In this document: positions 50,500-62,440 of the stretch, piece after piece
How positions within the stretch are numbered: the first letter of the stretch is position 1
Layout: the number at the start of each line of letters is the position of its first letter
From: Sitta carolinensis
Lineage: Eukaryota > Chordata > Aves > Passeriformes > Sittidae
Direction: 5' to 3'
DNA: 64,000 nt
Assembly (NCBI GenBank): GCA_032173965.1
Contig: CM063311.1
Location: 186,001 to 250,000 of the forward strand
Position numbers and translations under genes: made by a program
The notes under the pieces: model-generated
Database searches by the model: none
Seen by the model: the letters and a program-made list of their open reading frames with translations, nothing else
Told to the model about the DNA's origin: nothing

Positions 50500-52075
50500 G
50501 CCGGGGACCCGGAGCGATCCTGAAGCGATCCCGGTTCTGATCCCAGGGCCGGTCCCGGCGCCGATCCCGGTGCCGATCCCGGTTCTGATCCCAGGGCCGG
50601 TCCCGGCGCCGATCCCGGTGCCGATCCCGGTTCTGATCCCAGGGCCGATCCGGTGCCGATCCCGGTGCCGATCCCGGTTCTGATCCACCATCCCGGTGCC
50701 GATCCCGGTTCTGATCCCAGGGCCGATCCCGGTGCCGATCCCGGTTCTGATCCCAGGGCCGATCCCGGTGCCGATCCCGGTTCTGATCCCAGGGCCGATC
50801 CCGGTGCCGATCCCGGTTCTGATCCCAGGGCCGATCCCGGTGCCGATCCCGGTTCTGATCCCGGTTCTGCTCCCGGTGCCGATCCCGGTTCTGATCCCAG
50901 TGCTGGTCCCGGCGCCGATCCCGGTGCCGGTCCCGTTTCTGATCCCAGGGCCGATCCCGGTGCCGATCCCGGTCCCGGTTTCGGACTCAGTCCCGGAGCG
51001 CTCCTGGTGATGATTCCAGTCCCGGTCTTGGTCCCGGACTCGGCCATGGAGTGGTCCCGGTCCTGGTGCTGGTCTTGGTTCGGGAGTCGGGTCTGGTCCC
51101 AGTCTCGGTTTTGGAGTCGGTTCCGGTCCCGGTCCCAGTCCCAGTCCCAGTCCCGGTCCCGGTTCTGGTCCCAGTCTCGGTCTCGGTCCCGGTATCAGTC
51201 ACGGTCCCGGTTCTGGTCCCAGTCCCAGTCTCGGTCCCGGTATCAGTCCCAGTCCCGGTCCCGGTTCTGGTCCCAGTCCGGTCCGGTCTGGTCCCAGTCC
51301 AGTCTCGGTCCCGGTATCAGTCCCGGTCCCGGTTCTGGTCCCAGTCCCGCCCCCACAGCGGTGCCGGTCTGGGTTCTGGAGTTGATTCTGGTGCCGCTCT
51401 CAGTTCCACTCTCGGTTCTGGTGCCGGTCCCGGTTCTGATTCTGGTCCCGGTTCTGGTGCCGATCTCGGTTCTGGTCCCGGTCTCGATTCTGGTGCCGCT
51501 CTCGGTTCTGGTTCTGGTCTCGGTTCTGGTCCCGGCCCAGGTTCAGGTCCTGGTTCAGGTCCCGGTTCTGGTCCCGGTTCTAGTCCCGGTCCCGGTTCTG
51601 GTTCTGGTCTCGGTTCTGGTCCCGGCCCCGGTTCTGGTCCCGGTTCTGGTTCTGGTTCTGGTCCCGGTCCCAGTTCTGGTCCCGGTTCTGGTCTCGGTCC
51701 CGGTTCTGGTCCCGGTCCCAGTTCTGGTCCCGGCCCCGGTTCTGGTCCCGGTTCTGGTTCCGGTTCTGGTTCTGGTTCTGGTCCCGGTTCCGGTTCTGGT
51801 CCGGTTCTGGTCCCGGCCGTTCTGGTCCCGGTTCTGGTTCCGGTTCTGGTTCTGGTTCTGGCCCCGGTTCTGGTCTCGGTCCGGTTCTGGTCCGGTCCCG
51901 TCTGTCCGGCCCGGTTCTGGTCCGGTTCTGGTCCGGTCCATTCTGGTCCGCCCCGGTTCTGGTTCCGGTTCTGGTCCCGGTTCTGGTCCCGTTCGGTTCT
52001 GGTCCCGTCCGTTTGGTCCCGGTTCTGGTCCCGGTCCCGGTTCTGGTCCCGGTCCCGGTTCTGGTCCCGGGGGAT
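50500..52075. repeat. GATCCCGGTGCCGATCCCGG and CCCGGTTCTGGT arrays
   Basis: To ~51000: 36-bp GATCCCGGTGCCGATCCCGG-TTCTGATCCCAGGGCC. After that: hexamers CCCGGT/TCTGGT. C-rich on plus, hence the reverse strand asymmetry to the 49.8-50.3 kb array. Confidence 0.9.
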
Positions 52076-52079
52076 GCGT

Positions 52080-52670
52080 GGATCTTTCACTTACGTGGGT
52101 GACTTTAGTCCCCATTTTTTTTTATTTTAAGCCCATTCGGGTGGATTTTAGGACTCTTCGGGAAATTTCAAGCCCATCCAAGAATTTTGGGATGATTTTA
52201 GCTCAGCGCGTGTGGGTTTCACTGCAGCTCGGGCGATTCCAGGTCCCTTTGGGTGATTCCAAGGAAAACCAGGCACTCTCAGGGTGGACGTTAGGCGAAT
52301 TTGAGAGATTTAAGAGCGATTTTAGGCCATTTTGTGTGACTTTAGAACAAGTTTGGATAACTTTATGCCTTTTTCGTGTGATTTTACACCCCTAAGGATG
52401 ATTTTAAACACATTGTGGCTGATTATCGGTCAAGCCATATGGATTTAGGGTGGAGTTTAGGGCAACGTAAGGAATTACAGGGCAAACCTGATCCATTTTA
52501 GGGTGGATTTAAAACCCCTTTGGAGAATTGTAGACGCAAGTGGATAATTTTAACCCCATTTGTGTGGCTTGCAGGCCATCTTTCGCTGATTTCAGACCAA
52601 ACCTGGTGGATTTACGCTGAATTTGCGGCTTTTTTTGGGTGATTTTAGTGCAAAGCGGGCCCGTTTGGGA
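52080..52670. repeat. Decayed ~18/36-bp repeat, no gene
   Basis: Recurrent TTTGTGTGATTTTA, GGGTGGATTTTAGG and GGTGATTCCA pieces at irregular ~18 or 36 bp spacing, strongly diverged compared with the other arrays. No coding segment is seen. Confidence 0.4.
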
Positions 52671-52679
52671 CCGCGCGTG

Positions 52680-53500
52680 CCTTTGGCCCCGCCCCTTTCC
52701 CCTCCCGGTCCCGCCCTGTCCTTGGCCCCGCCCCTTTCCCCTCCCGGGCCCGCCCTGTCCTTGGCCCCGCCCCTTTCCCCTCCCGGTCCCGCCCTGTCCT
52801 TGGCCCCGCCCCTTTCCCCCCTCCCGAACCCGCTTTGTCCTTGGCCCCGCCCCTTTCCCCTCACGCTTCCCGCCCTTTCCTTTCCCCTCCCGCCTCGGGC
52901 TCGCAGCGGGGCAGGAGCAGCAGGGAGGGAGGCAGAGGCCGAGCGGCAGCGGGAAGCAGCAGCACAAGAGCACAGCGCCAAGCGCGCGGCTCCAGCGCCG
53001 CCTGCACTCGCAGCGCCCCCGGGCCCCTGGCCCGCATCCCGCAGGTGGCCGGGGAGGGGCAGCTCGGCCCCAAGAGCCCGGCGGGTGGCTGGGTTTGGGG
53101 TTTTTTGGGGGGGATGTTCGGAGCTCGCGGGGCTCCAAAGGCGAGGCGCAGGTGGCCTTTGGGGGGACATGGCGGGGTGTCCGGGAGGTGTTTTTGTGGG
53201 GTGGCGGTGCCGGTGTGGGCAGAGCCCCGTCGGGGGCGGGTGGCTGCGGGTCCCGGCGCGGTGGGGGTTGGGCTGCCCGGGCCGGGCCCTCCGAGCTCGG
53301 GCGGGGCCGCGTGGGGAGCGCGCGGGAGCGGCGGGGGCGGGGGGACCCCGGGATTGGGGAGCGCCGGGAGAGCCGCGGCTTCCCCGAGGGGGACCGCGGA
53401 GAGAGGAGAGCCCAGAGCCCCAGAGCGGGCAGCCCGAGAGGGTCCCTGAGGCAGGGGGTGCTGGGGGCTGGAGGGGCCGCATGGCCGGGAAATGGGTTGG
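52680..53500 (+). promoter_or_regulatory. GC-box array and CpG island, presumed promoter of zinc-finger copy A
   Basis: A 39-40 bp unit CTTGGCCCCGCCCCTTTCCC-CTCCC repeats about five times (52680-52890), giving regularly spaced GC boxes. It is followed by CpG-rich sequence with CGCATCCCGCAG/GTGGCC, possibly the end of a first exon. The block is repeated almost exactly at 58790-59920. Confidence 0.6.
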
Positions 53501-53520
53501 GGGGTGGCGGTGGTGGAAAT

Positions 53521-53712
53521 GGCTGCTCCCAGTATGAGCCCAGGGACTTGCAGGGGGATTCCAGTCGCTCCCAGTATGAGCCCAGGGACTGGCAGGGGGA
53601 TTCCAGTCGCTCCCAGTATGAGCCCAGGGACTGGCAGGGGGATTCCAGTCGCTCCCAGTATGAGCCCAGGGTCTTGCAGGGTCATTTCCAGTCGCTCCCA
53701 GTATGAGCCCAT
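53521..53712. repeat. 42-bp CCAGTATGAGCCCAGGGACT unit, block A1
   Basis: Unit CCAGTATGAGCCCAGGGACT-TGCAGGGGGATTCCAGTCGC-TC, about four and a half copies. The same unit recurs at 54420-54550, 59915-60150, 61015-61320 and 61965-62220. Confidence 0.9.
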
Positions 53713-53781
53713 GTGGGATCTGGCAGGCCCACCGCGGCACCGCCGTGGAGGGAGGCCCCTGAGATGGGGAAGCGGGCCTCC

Positions 53782-54091
53782 TGAAGAACTAAGGAGCATT
53801 ACACAATAACAAAGGCCTGACCCCCTAGATAAGGAGAACACTTTTTCTTTACGGAGACCCACAATTCTTTGAGGAATTTTATGTAGATCTGTTGTAACCC
53901 ATTGGTTTGTACCCCCCCACACCCACCTCTGTACCCTTATAAAAACCTCTGTACTTTTCCCCAGACTTTGGGAAATTCTCGTCAATGGCTCCCCTCTGCT
54001 GGGTGCTTTGCAATAAATTTACCCCTGTGGAATGGCCATACGAGTCCCTCATCTCTCTCTCCCCGTGCCGGCTGTGAAGGGTTGCCTTGCA
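53782..54091 (+). mobile_element. LTR-like element, copy A
   Basis: ~310 bp beginning TGAAGA and ending TTGCA, with a TATA box (CTTATAAAAACC, ~53937) and a poly(A) signal (GCAATAAATTT, ~54010), the U3-R-U5 layout of a solo LTR. Boundaries are inferred from TG...CA and the repeats on each side. Two more copies at 60218-60507 and 61391-61702 sit in the same context, so it has spread with the local duplication. Confidence 0.5.
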
Positions 54092-54094
54092 AGA

Positions 54095-54260
54095 TCACTG
54101 AGCTGAACTCACTGAGCTGAACTCACTGAGCTGAACTCACTGAGCTGAACTCACTGAGCTGAATTCAGCTGACCGACTGAACTCACTGAGCTGAATTCAC
54201 TGAGCTGAATTCACTGAGCTGAACTCACTGAGCTGAACTCACTGAGCTGAATTCACTGTA
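54095..54260. repeat. 15-bp GAGCTGAACTCACT array
   Basis: Units of CACTGAGCTGAACTC or CACTGAGCTGAATTC, eleven or so copies. Repeated at 60520-60670, 60780-60855 and 61705-61800. Confidence 0.9.
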
Positions 54261-54550
54261 GCCCGCCGTGGCTCCTACCCTGCTAAGGCACCCCTAGGCT
54301 AGTTGAGGGAAAGCCGCTGGCTCCCTGGAAGGCATCCTCTGAGGAGAGTACCTCTCTGGGGTAGACCCGGCTATCCTGGCCTGAGACCTCTCAGGCCCCT
54401 TCCCGGCGGAGCCGACGTTAAGCCCAGGGTCTTACAGGGGGATTCCAGTCGCTCCCAGTATGAGCCCAGGACTTGCAGGGGGATTCCAGTCGCTCCCAGT
54501 ATGAGCCCAGGGACTTGCAGGGTCATTCCAGTCGCTCCCAGTAGGAGCCC
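54261..54550. repeat. Unique spacer plus 42-bp unit, block A2
   Basis: A ~155-bp segment (GTAGCCCGCCGTGGCTCCTA ... CGGCGGAGCCGACGTTAAG) is followed by three 42-bp units. The same segment occurs in the copy-B block at ~60670, ~60850 and ~61795. Confidence 0.7.
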
Positions 54551-54781
54551 AGTCACTCCCAGCATCCCTAAATGGGAGAGGGAAGAGGGGGAGCTTTTCG
54601 TGTTCCTGGGACTCCCAGCAGCCAGAGGGAGGGGGGAAACACAAACCTCAAAAGGGGAGACCCCAGAGACGGGGAACACCTGGGAGGCATTTCCAGGGCT
54701 CGATGTTGGTGTTTGGGAGGTTTTTATGGACCCCAGATGGTCGGGGACAGCTAGAGATGGACTTGGGCACAGGGACTTTGA

Positions 54782-56469
<1,688 letters not shown>

Positions 56470-56700
56470 TGAACTGCCACCGGCGCATCCACAGCAGGGA
56501 GAGGCCCACGAGTGTCCCCAGTGAGGGAAGAGATTCTCACCCAGCTCTATCTTCACCCAGCACCAGCGGAGGCACCGGTAAGGGAAGCCCTGCGAGTGCC
56601 CCGAGTGCGGGCAGAGCTTCGTGCGCTGCCCCAACTCCATCCCCCCTGGAGCACCCACAGCGAGCAGAGCCCTGGTGTCCCACATTTATGGAAGATAGGG

Positions 56701-56974
56701 TGCGGGGAACGGAAGATATCGTTCTGTACGGGAAGACAGTGTCACCCCCCCACATAACCAACAGTCATATTAAGTTAACCAAGAGTATGAAGCTTATTAC
56801 GTAAGCGGACGGATATGATGGCAAGAACTGCAACATATTTAACGCTGCGTAACCCTGAATAAACTGCCATTTTGCCATCCATCCCACTGATGCTTGTGAG
56901 CATTTGGTCCGAGCAGTCTGAGGTGGCTGCTGTGCCGTTCCCCAACCAGGTCGCCACGCCTCGCTGAGGCGACA
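56701..56974 (+). mobile_element. Endogenous retrovirus 5' LTR
   Basis: 274 bp bounded by TG and CA. It has an AATAAA signal (TGAATAAACTGCC, ~56856) and is followed after AA by a primer-binding-site-like TGGTGCTGAATCCCGGGA at 56977-56994. The LTR-end to PBS spacing of 2 nt is what retroviruses show. It sits just after the degenerate last finger of copy A. Confidence 0.75.
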
Positions 56975-58100
56975 AATGGTGCTGAATCCCGGGAATCATC
57001 CGGGAAACGGGGATCGCCTGGACGGGTGAACGGCAGCCGGAGCGGCTGGAGCAGCCCGGCGGGGAGGACGCTCCCGGACCGGCGAGGAGGATGGAAGCCC
57101 TCGTGAAGGTCGTATCGCAGTTTCATAGTCAATTGATTGGAAGCCTAAAGATTTTCCTTCTGCCGTTTCGCGGCTTTTACCAATTGGTGTCATTGACCGT
57201 CCGGTGGAGATTGTGCACCCAGAAATATGGGGGAAAGGCACCAATGCTTCAGCTGCTATGTCGTCCGGGAGTGGGAAAAACCTTAAATCGTGGCGGAGAG
57301 TCAAACAGGCTCTGCAAAAAGCTGTGCAAGAGCAAGAGACCTGGAGAGGCGCTCAGCAATGTGTGCTTGCTGTGCCAAAGCTGGGAATCGGGGCAGCCAC
57401 ACAAACCGCGGACAGCTGCGACATCGCTGAGTTCAACAACTCCCGAGAGCAGGGGCGTTCCCCCTCACCCCCGCGACAACCCAGCCCCGTCCCCGGTTGT
57501 TCCCCTGACTGTAACTCGTCCGTGGAACAACAGAAATCCTCACAAGATGAGCCCGGGCGTGCCACGGACGGGTCAGAGCCCGAAAAACCCTGGGAAAGAC
57601 CTCCGCCTTCTGCCCCCAAAATGGCGCTGGGCAGCAGGACGAAGGGCGGGGTGTAGATAACCCTGGTGTGCGGAATGTGGAGTGCAGGAATGTTAGACAT
57701 AAAAGTGAAGGTAAGGAAAGTTGGGAGGAGGGGAAGAGTAGAGTTGATAGTGGAAAAGAAAAGCCCATTGCAAGTGTCCGCCGCTAAGTGCATCCCTATA
57801 AAGTAAGAACCTCCCTCGGCAGGAGGCGGGGCGGGCAAAGGGGGAGGGAAATCCCAGGGAAAAGGGGCTCGGGTGGAGCCCAAAGGCAATGGATCCAGAG
57901 TTTGGAAGTGTCCAGACAGTCGACTTCTGGCTCTGAGTGTGGACCGCAGCTGGGACGAGTGGCGTGGTGAGTGGTCTGTGACTGGCTCTGAGGAAGAGAG
58001 GCTGGAGGCACACAGAATCGGTGATTCCAATACTACTGCTTGGGGTAAAGAGAAGCTAGAAAAAGAACGAACTCTGCTCACAGACTGGAGAGAAATAATA
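56975..58100 (+). mobile_element. Endogenous retrovirus leader and gag remnant, broken
   Basis: Leader with the primer-binding site, then a gag-like segment. A start at 57091 is followed within ~60 nt by a change of frame; the longest open part is 57204-57656 and ends in a stop. Further gag-like but frame-broken sequence (basic/acidic stretches near 57873-58100) runs until a 30-bp minisatellite begins. No pro, pol or env is seen before the sequence changes, so the element is truncated. Betaretrovirus/ERV-K type is suggested by the general look only. Not functional. Confidence 0.6.
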
Positions 58101-58104
58101 ATAA

Positions 58105-58450
58105 TTTCCTGCATCCCTAACCCCATTTTCAGGGTCTCTGACCCCATTTCCTGCAGCCCTAACCCCATTTTCCGGGTCTCTGACCCCATTTTCAGGTTCC
58201 CTAATAAAATTTCCTACATCCCCAACCCCATTTTCTCTGTCCCTAACCCCATTTTCGGGGTCCTTAACCACATTTTTAGGGTCCCTAACCCCATTTTCTG
58301 CACCCGTCACACAATTTCTTACACCCGTAATGCCATTTCCTGCACCCCTAAACCCATTTTCGGGGTTTCAAACCCAATTTTCTGCACCCCTAACCGCATT
58401 TTGGGGGTCCCTGACCCCATTTTACGGGTCCCTTAGCCAGTTCCCCCCCC
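58105..58450. repeat. CCCTAACCCCATTTTCGGGG array
   Basis: ~28-30 bp units (GGGTCCCTAACCCCATTTTC and TGCACCCCTAACCCCATTTC), eleven or so copies. It cuts off the retroviral remnant on its left and supplies the pyrimidine tract of the next exon on its right. Confidence 0.85.
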
Positions 58451-58455
58451 CGCAG

Positions 58456-58602
58456 GAGGACATGCAGGGCTGGCTGCGGGCACTGGCCGCCAGCGCGCAG
58501 GAACACGCCGAGCTGGCCCGGTGGCACCAGGGGCTCCTCACCACCTCCTGCACCGACGAGGGGCTGCCCCGGCGCGACCCCGACCACGCCCGGCGGAAGT
58601 GA
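58456..58602 (+). CDS. SPTBN4: Lone terminal exon, probably SPTBN4 (beta-IV spectrin) C terminus
   Basis: After CCCCCCCCCGCAG, 48 codons and a TGA. It begins EDMQGWLRALAASAQEHAEL, like the last helix of a PH domain, and ends RWHQGLLTTSCTDEGLPRRD plus an RRK tail. From memory the beta-IV spectrin C terminus has RW-Q-L-TTS-TDEG-P-R and ends RRK, and SPTBN4 lies near RAB4B in human 19q13.2. No other spectrin exon is visible in the window. The next exon upstream would have to lie before the zinc-finger gene or in missing sequence. Could be a detached exon copy. Confidence 0.5.
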   Translation, partial: EDMQGWLRALAASAQEHAELARWHQGLLTTSCTDEGLPRRDPDHARRK

Positions 58603-58790
58603 CCCCCCAAAAAAAAACCCCATCTGGGGGTCCTGGTCCCCCCAAAACCCCGACTTTGTGGTCCTGAGCCCGCCAAAACCCGAGTTTGGGGTCTTGAGCC
58701 CTCTGAAACCCTGAGTTTGGGGTCTTGAGCCCCCCAAAACGCTGACTTTGGGATCCTGACCCCACCAAACACCCCCACTTTCCCCTCACG
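58603..58790. repeat. CCCCAAAACCCGAGTTTGGGGTC units
   Basis: Four ~40-bp units (CCCCCAAAACCCTGAGTTTG-GGGTCTTGAG) directly after the spectrin-like stop, probably its 3' UTR. Confidence 0.7.
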
Positions 58791-59920
58791 CTTCCCGCCC
58801 AGTCCTTGGCCCCGCCCCTTTCCCCTCCCGGGCCCGCCCTGTCCTTGGCCTCGCCCCTTTCCCCTCCCGCTGCCCGCCCTGTCCTTGGCCCCGCCCCTTT
58901 CCCCTCCCGGGCCCGCCCTGTCCTTGGCCCCGCCCCTTTCCCCTCACGCTTCCCGCCCTGTCCTTGGCCCCGCCCCTTTCCCCTCACGTTTTCCGCCCTG
59001 TCCTTGGCCCCGCCCCTTTCCCCTCCCGGACCCGCCCTGTCCTTGGCCCCGCCCCTTTCCCCTCACGTTTTCCGCCCTGTCCTTGGCCCCGCCCCTTTCC
59101 CCTCCCGGGCCCGCCCTGTCCTTGGCCCCGCCCCTTTCCCTCCCGGTCCCGCCCTGTCCTTGACCCCGCCCCTTTCCCCTCCCGGGCCGCCCTGTCCTTG
59201 GCCCCGCCCCTTTCCCTCACGCTTCCGCCCTGTCCTTGTCCCCGCCCCTTTCCCCTCACGCTTCCCGCCCTTTCCTTTCCCCTCCCGCCTCGGGCTCGCA
59301 GCGGGGCAGGAGCAGCAGGGAGGGAGGCAGAGGCCGAGCGGCAGCGGGAAGCAGCAGCACAAGAGCACAGCGCCAAGCGCGCGGCTCCAGCGCCGCCTGC
59401 ACTCGCAGCGCCCCCGGGCCCCTGGCCCGCATCCCGCAGGTGGCCGGGGAGGGGCAGCTCGGCCCCAAGAGCCCGGCGGGTGGCTGGGTTTGGGGTTTTT
59501 TGGGGGGGATGTTCGGAGCTCGCGGGGCTCCAAAGGCGAGGCGCAGGTGGCCTTTGGGGGGACATGGCGGGGTGTCCGGGAGGTGTTTTTGTGGGGTGGC
59601 GGTGCCGGTGTGGGCAGAGCCCCGTCGGGGGCGGGTGGCTGCGGGTCCCGGCGCGGTGGGGGTTGGGCTGCCCGGGCCGGGCCCTCCGAGCTCGGGCGGG
59701 GCCGCGTGGGGAGCGCGCGGGAGCGGCGGGGGCGGGGGACCCCGGGATTGGGGAGCGCCGGGAGAGCCGCGGCTTCCCCGAGCGGGACCGCGGAGAGAGG
59801 AGAGCCCAGAGCCCCAGAGCGGGCAGCCCGAGAGGGTCCCTGAGGCAGGGGGTGCTGGGGGCTGGAGGGGCCGCATGGCCGGGAAATGGGTTGGGGGGTG
59901 GCGGTGCTGGAAATGGCTGC
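58790..59920 (+). promoter_or_regulatory. GC-box array and CpG island, presumed promoter of zinc-finger copy B
   Basis: About twelve ~39-bp GC-box units (58800-59260), then the same CpG-island sequence as 52893-53520 with few differences. The array is longer here than in copy A (about five), so it has expanded or contracted since the duplication. Confidence 0.6.
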
Positions 59921-60150
59921 TCCCAGTATGAGCCAGGCGGGATCAGTCATCCAGATGACCAGATGCAGGGATTCCAGTCGCTCCCAGTATGGCCCAGGGA
60001 CTTGCACGGGAGCATCGCTCCAGTATAGCCATGACTCAGGGATTCGAGTGCTCCCAGTATGAGCCCAGGGACTTGCAGGGGGATTCCAGTCGCTCCCTAT
60101 GCAGCCAGGGTCATGCAGGTCATTCCAGGTCGCTCCAGTATGAGCCATGT
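59915..60150. repeat. 42-bp unit block B1, degraded
   Basis: Same unit as 53521-53712 but with many 1-3 nt losses (GCTCCCTATGCAGCCAGGG, CATTCCAGGTCGCTCCAG). Confidence 0.7.
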
Positions 60151-60217
60151 GGGATCTGGCAGGCCCACCGCGGCCCTGCCGTGGAGGGAGGCCCGGGAGA
60201 TGGGGAAGCGGGCCTCC

Positions 60218-60507
60218 TGAAGAGCTAAGGAGCATTACACAACAAAGGCCAGACCCCTAGATAAGGAGACATTTTTGTTTACCGAGACCCACAATTCTTT
60301 GAAAGATTTTATGTGATCTGTTGTAACCCTCGGTTGTACCCCCCACCACCTATGTACCTTAAAAAACCTCTGTACTTTTCCCCCAGACTTTGGGATTTCT
60401 CATCACTGTCTCCCCTCCGCTGGGTGCTTTGCATAAATTTACCCCTGTGAATGGCCATACGAGTCCTCATCCTCTCCCCCCGTGCGGCTGTGAGGGGTTG
60501 CCTTGCA
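60218..60507 (+). mobile_element. LTR-like element, copy B, degraded
   Basis: Same element as 53782-54091, shortened by about twenty scattered small deletions; the TATA box is lost (CTTAAAAAACC) and the poly(A) signal is changed to GCATAAATTT. Confidence 0.5.
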
Positions 60508-61014
60508 AGACATGAGCTGACCTCAAGAGCTGAACTGACTGAGCTGGAACTCACTTGTTACGAACTCACTGAGCTGAATTCACTGAGCTGAACTCATGGT
60601 GACCCAATCACTGAGCTGAACTCACTAGCTGAATTCACTGATCTGAACTCACTGTGCTGAATTCACTGTAGCCGCCGTGGCTCCTATCCTGCTAGGCACC
60701 CCTGGCTAGTAGTGGAAAGCCGCTGGCTCCCTGGAAGGCATCCTCTGAGGAGAGTACCTCTCTGGGTGACCCGGCTATCCAGTGAGCTGAATTCACTGAG
60801 CTGAACTCACTGAGCTGAATTCACTGAGCTGAACTCACTGAGCTGAATTCACTGTAGCCCGCCGTGGCTCCTATCCTGCTAAGGCACCCCATGGCTAGCC
60901 GAGGGAAAGCCGCTGGCTCCCTGGAAGGCATCCTCTGAGGAGAGTACCTCTCTGGGGTAGACCCGGCTATCCTGGCCTGAGACCTCTCAGGCCCCTTCCC
61001 GGCGGAGCCGACGT
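60508..61014. repeat. 15-bp array and spacer, twice
   Basis: Two rounds of the GAGCTGAATTCACT array plus the GCCGTGGCTCCTATCCTGCT spacer; the first round is indel-rich, the second clean. Confidence 0.75.
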
Positions 61015-61320
61015 TAAGCCCAGGGTCTTACAGGGGGATTCCAGTTGCTCCCAGTATGAGCCCAGGGACTTGCAGGGGGATTCCAGTCGCTCCCAGTATG
61101 AGCCCAGGGACTGGCAGGGGGATTCCAGTCGCTCCCAGTATGAGCCCAGGGTCTTACAGGGGGATTCCAGTCGCTCCCAGTATGAGCCCAGGGAGACCTG
61201 GCAGGGGGGATTCCAGTCGCTCCCAGTAGGAGCCCAGGGACTTGCAGGGGGATTCCAGTCGCTCCCCGTATGAGCCCAGGGACTTGCAGGGTCATTCCAG
61301 TCGCTCCCAGTATGAGCCCA
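61015..61320. repeat. 42-bp unit block B2
   Basis: About seven units, clean, leading into LTR-like copy C. Confidence 0.9.
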
Positions 61321-61390
61321 TGTGGGATCTGGCAGGCCCACCGCGGCACTGCCGTGGAGGGAGGCCCCTGAGATGGGGAAGCGGGCCTCC

Positions 61391-61702
61391 TGAAGAGCTA
61401 AGGAGCATTACACAATAACAAAGGCCAGACCCCCTAAATAAGGAGAACACTTTTTGTTTACGGAGACCCACAATTCTTTGAGGGATTTTATGTAGATCTG
61501 TTGTAACCCATCGGTTTGTACCCCCCCACACCCACCTATGTACCCTTATAAAAACCTCTGTACTTTTCCCCAGACTTTGGGGATTTCTCATCACTGGCTC
61601 CCCTCCGCTGGGTGCTTTGCAATAAATTTACGCCCTGTGGAATGGCCACATGAGTCCCTCATCTCTCTCTCCCCGTGCCGGCTGTGAAGGGGTTGCCTTG
61701 CA
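61391..61702 (+). mobile_element. LTR-like element, copy C
   Basis: Near-identical to copy A, with the TATA box (CTTATAAAAACC) and GCAATAAATTTA retained. Followed by the 15-bp array, as in copies A and B. Confidence 0.5.
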
Positions 61703-61704
61703 AG

Positions 61705-62220
61705 ATCACTGAGCTGAACTCACTGAGCTGAACTCACTGAGCTGAACTCACTGAGCTGAACTCACTGAGCTGAACTCACTGAGCTGAATTCACTGTAGGC
61801 GCCCTGGGCTCCTAATCTGCTAAGGCAACCCCTAGGCTAGCCGAGGAAAGCCGCTGGCTCCCTGGAAGCGATTCTCTGAGGGAGTACCTCACTGGGGTAG
61901 ACCCGGCTATCCTGGCCTGAGACCTCTCAGGCCCTTCCGGCGGAGCCGACGTTAAGCCCAGGGTCTTACAGGGGATTCCAGTCGCTCCCGTATGAGCCCA
62001 GGGACTTGCAGGGGATTCCAGTCGCTCCCAGTAGGAGCCCAGGGACTTGCAGGGGGATTCCAGTCGCTCCCAGTATGAGCCCAGGGACTTGCAGGGGGAT
62101 TCCAGTTGCTCCCAGTATGAGCCCAGGGACTTGCAGGGGGATTCCAGTCGCTCCCAGTATGAGCCCAGGGACTTGCAGGGTCATTCCAGTCGCTCCCAGT
62201 AGGAGCCCAGTCACTCCCAG
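61705..62220. repeat. 15-bp array, spacer and 42-bp unit block B3
   Basis: Same order as 54095-54550. Leads into the zinc-finger exons of copy B. Confidence 0.85.
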
Positions 62221-62440
62221 CATCCCTAAATGGGAGAGGGAAGAGGGGGGAGCTTTTCGTGTTCCTGGGACTCCCAGCAGCCACAGGGAGGGGGAAAACA
62301 CAAACCCCAAAAGGGGAGACCCCAGAGACGGGGAACACCTGGGAGGCATTTCCAGGGCTGGATGTTGGTGTTTGGGAAGTTTATATGGACCCCAGATGGT
62401 CGGGGACAGCTAGAGATGGACTTGGGCACAGGGACTTTGA

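Noticed and set aside
49685..50540. Open frames of GT/GS or PV repeats upstream of RAB4B
   Set aside because: Translations of hexamer arrays in every frame.
57353..58189. Minus-strand 278-codon frame over the retroviral remnant
   Set aside because: No domain, antisense to the gag-like sequence, and built partly from the CCCTAACCCC array.
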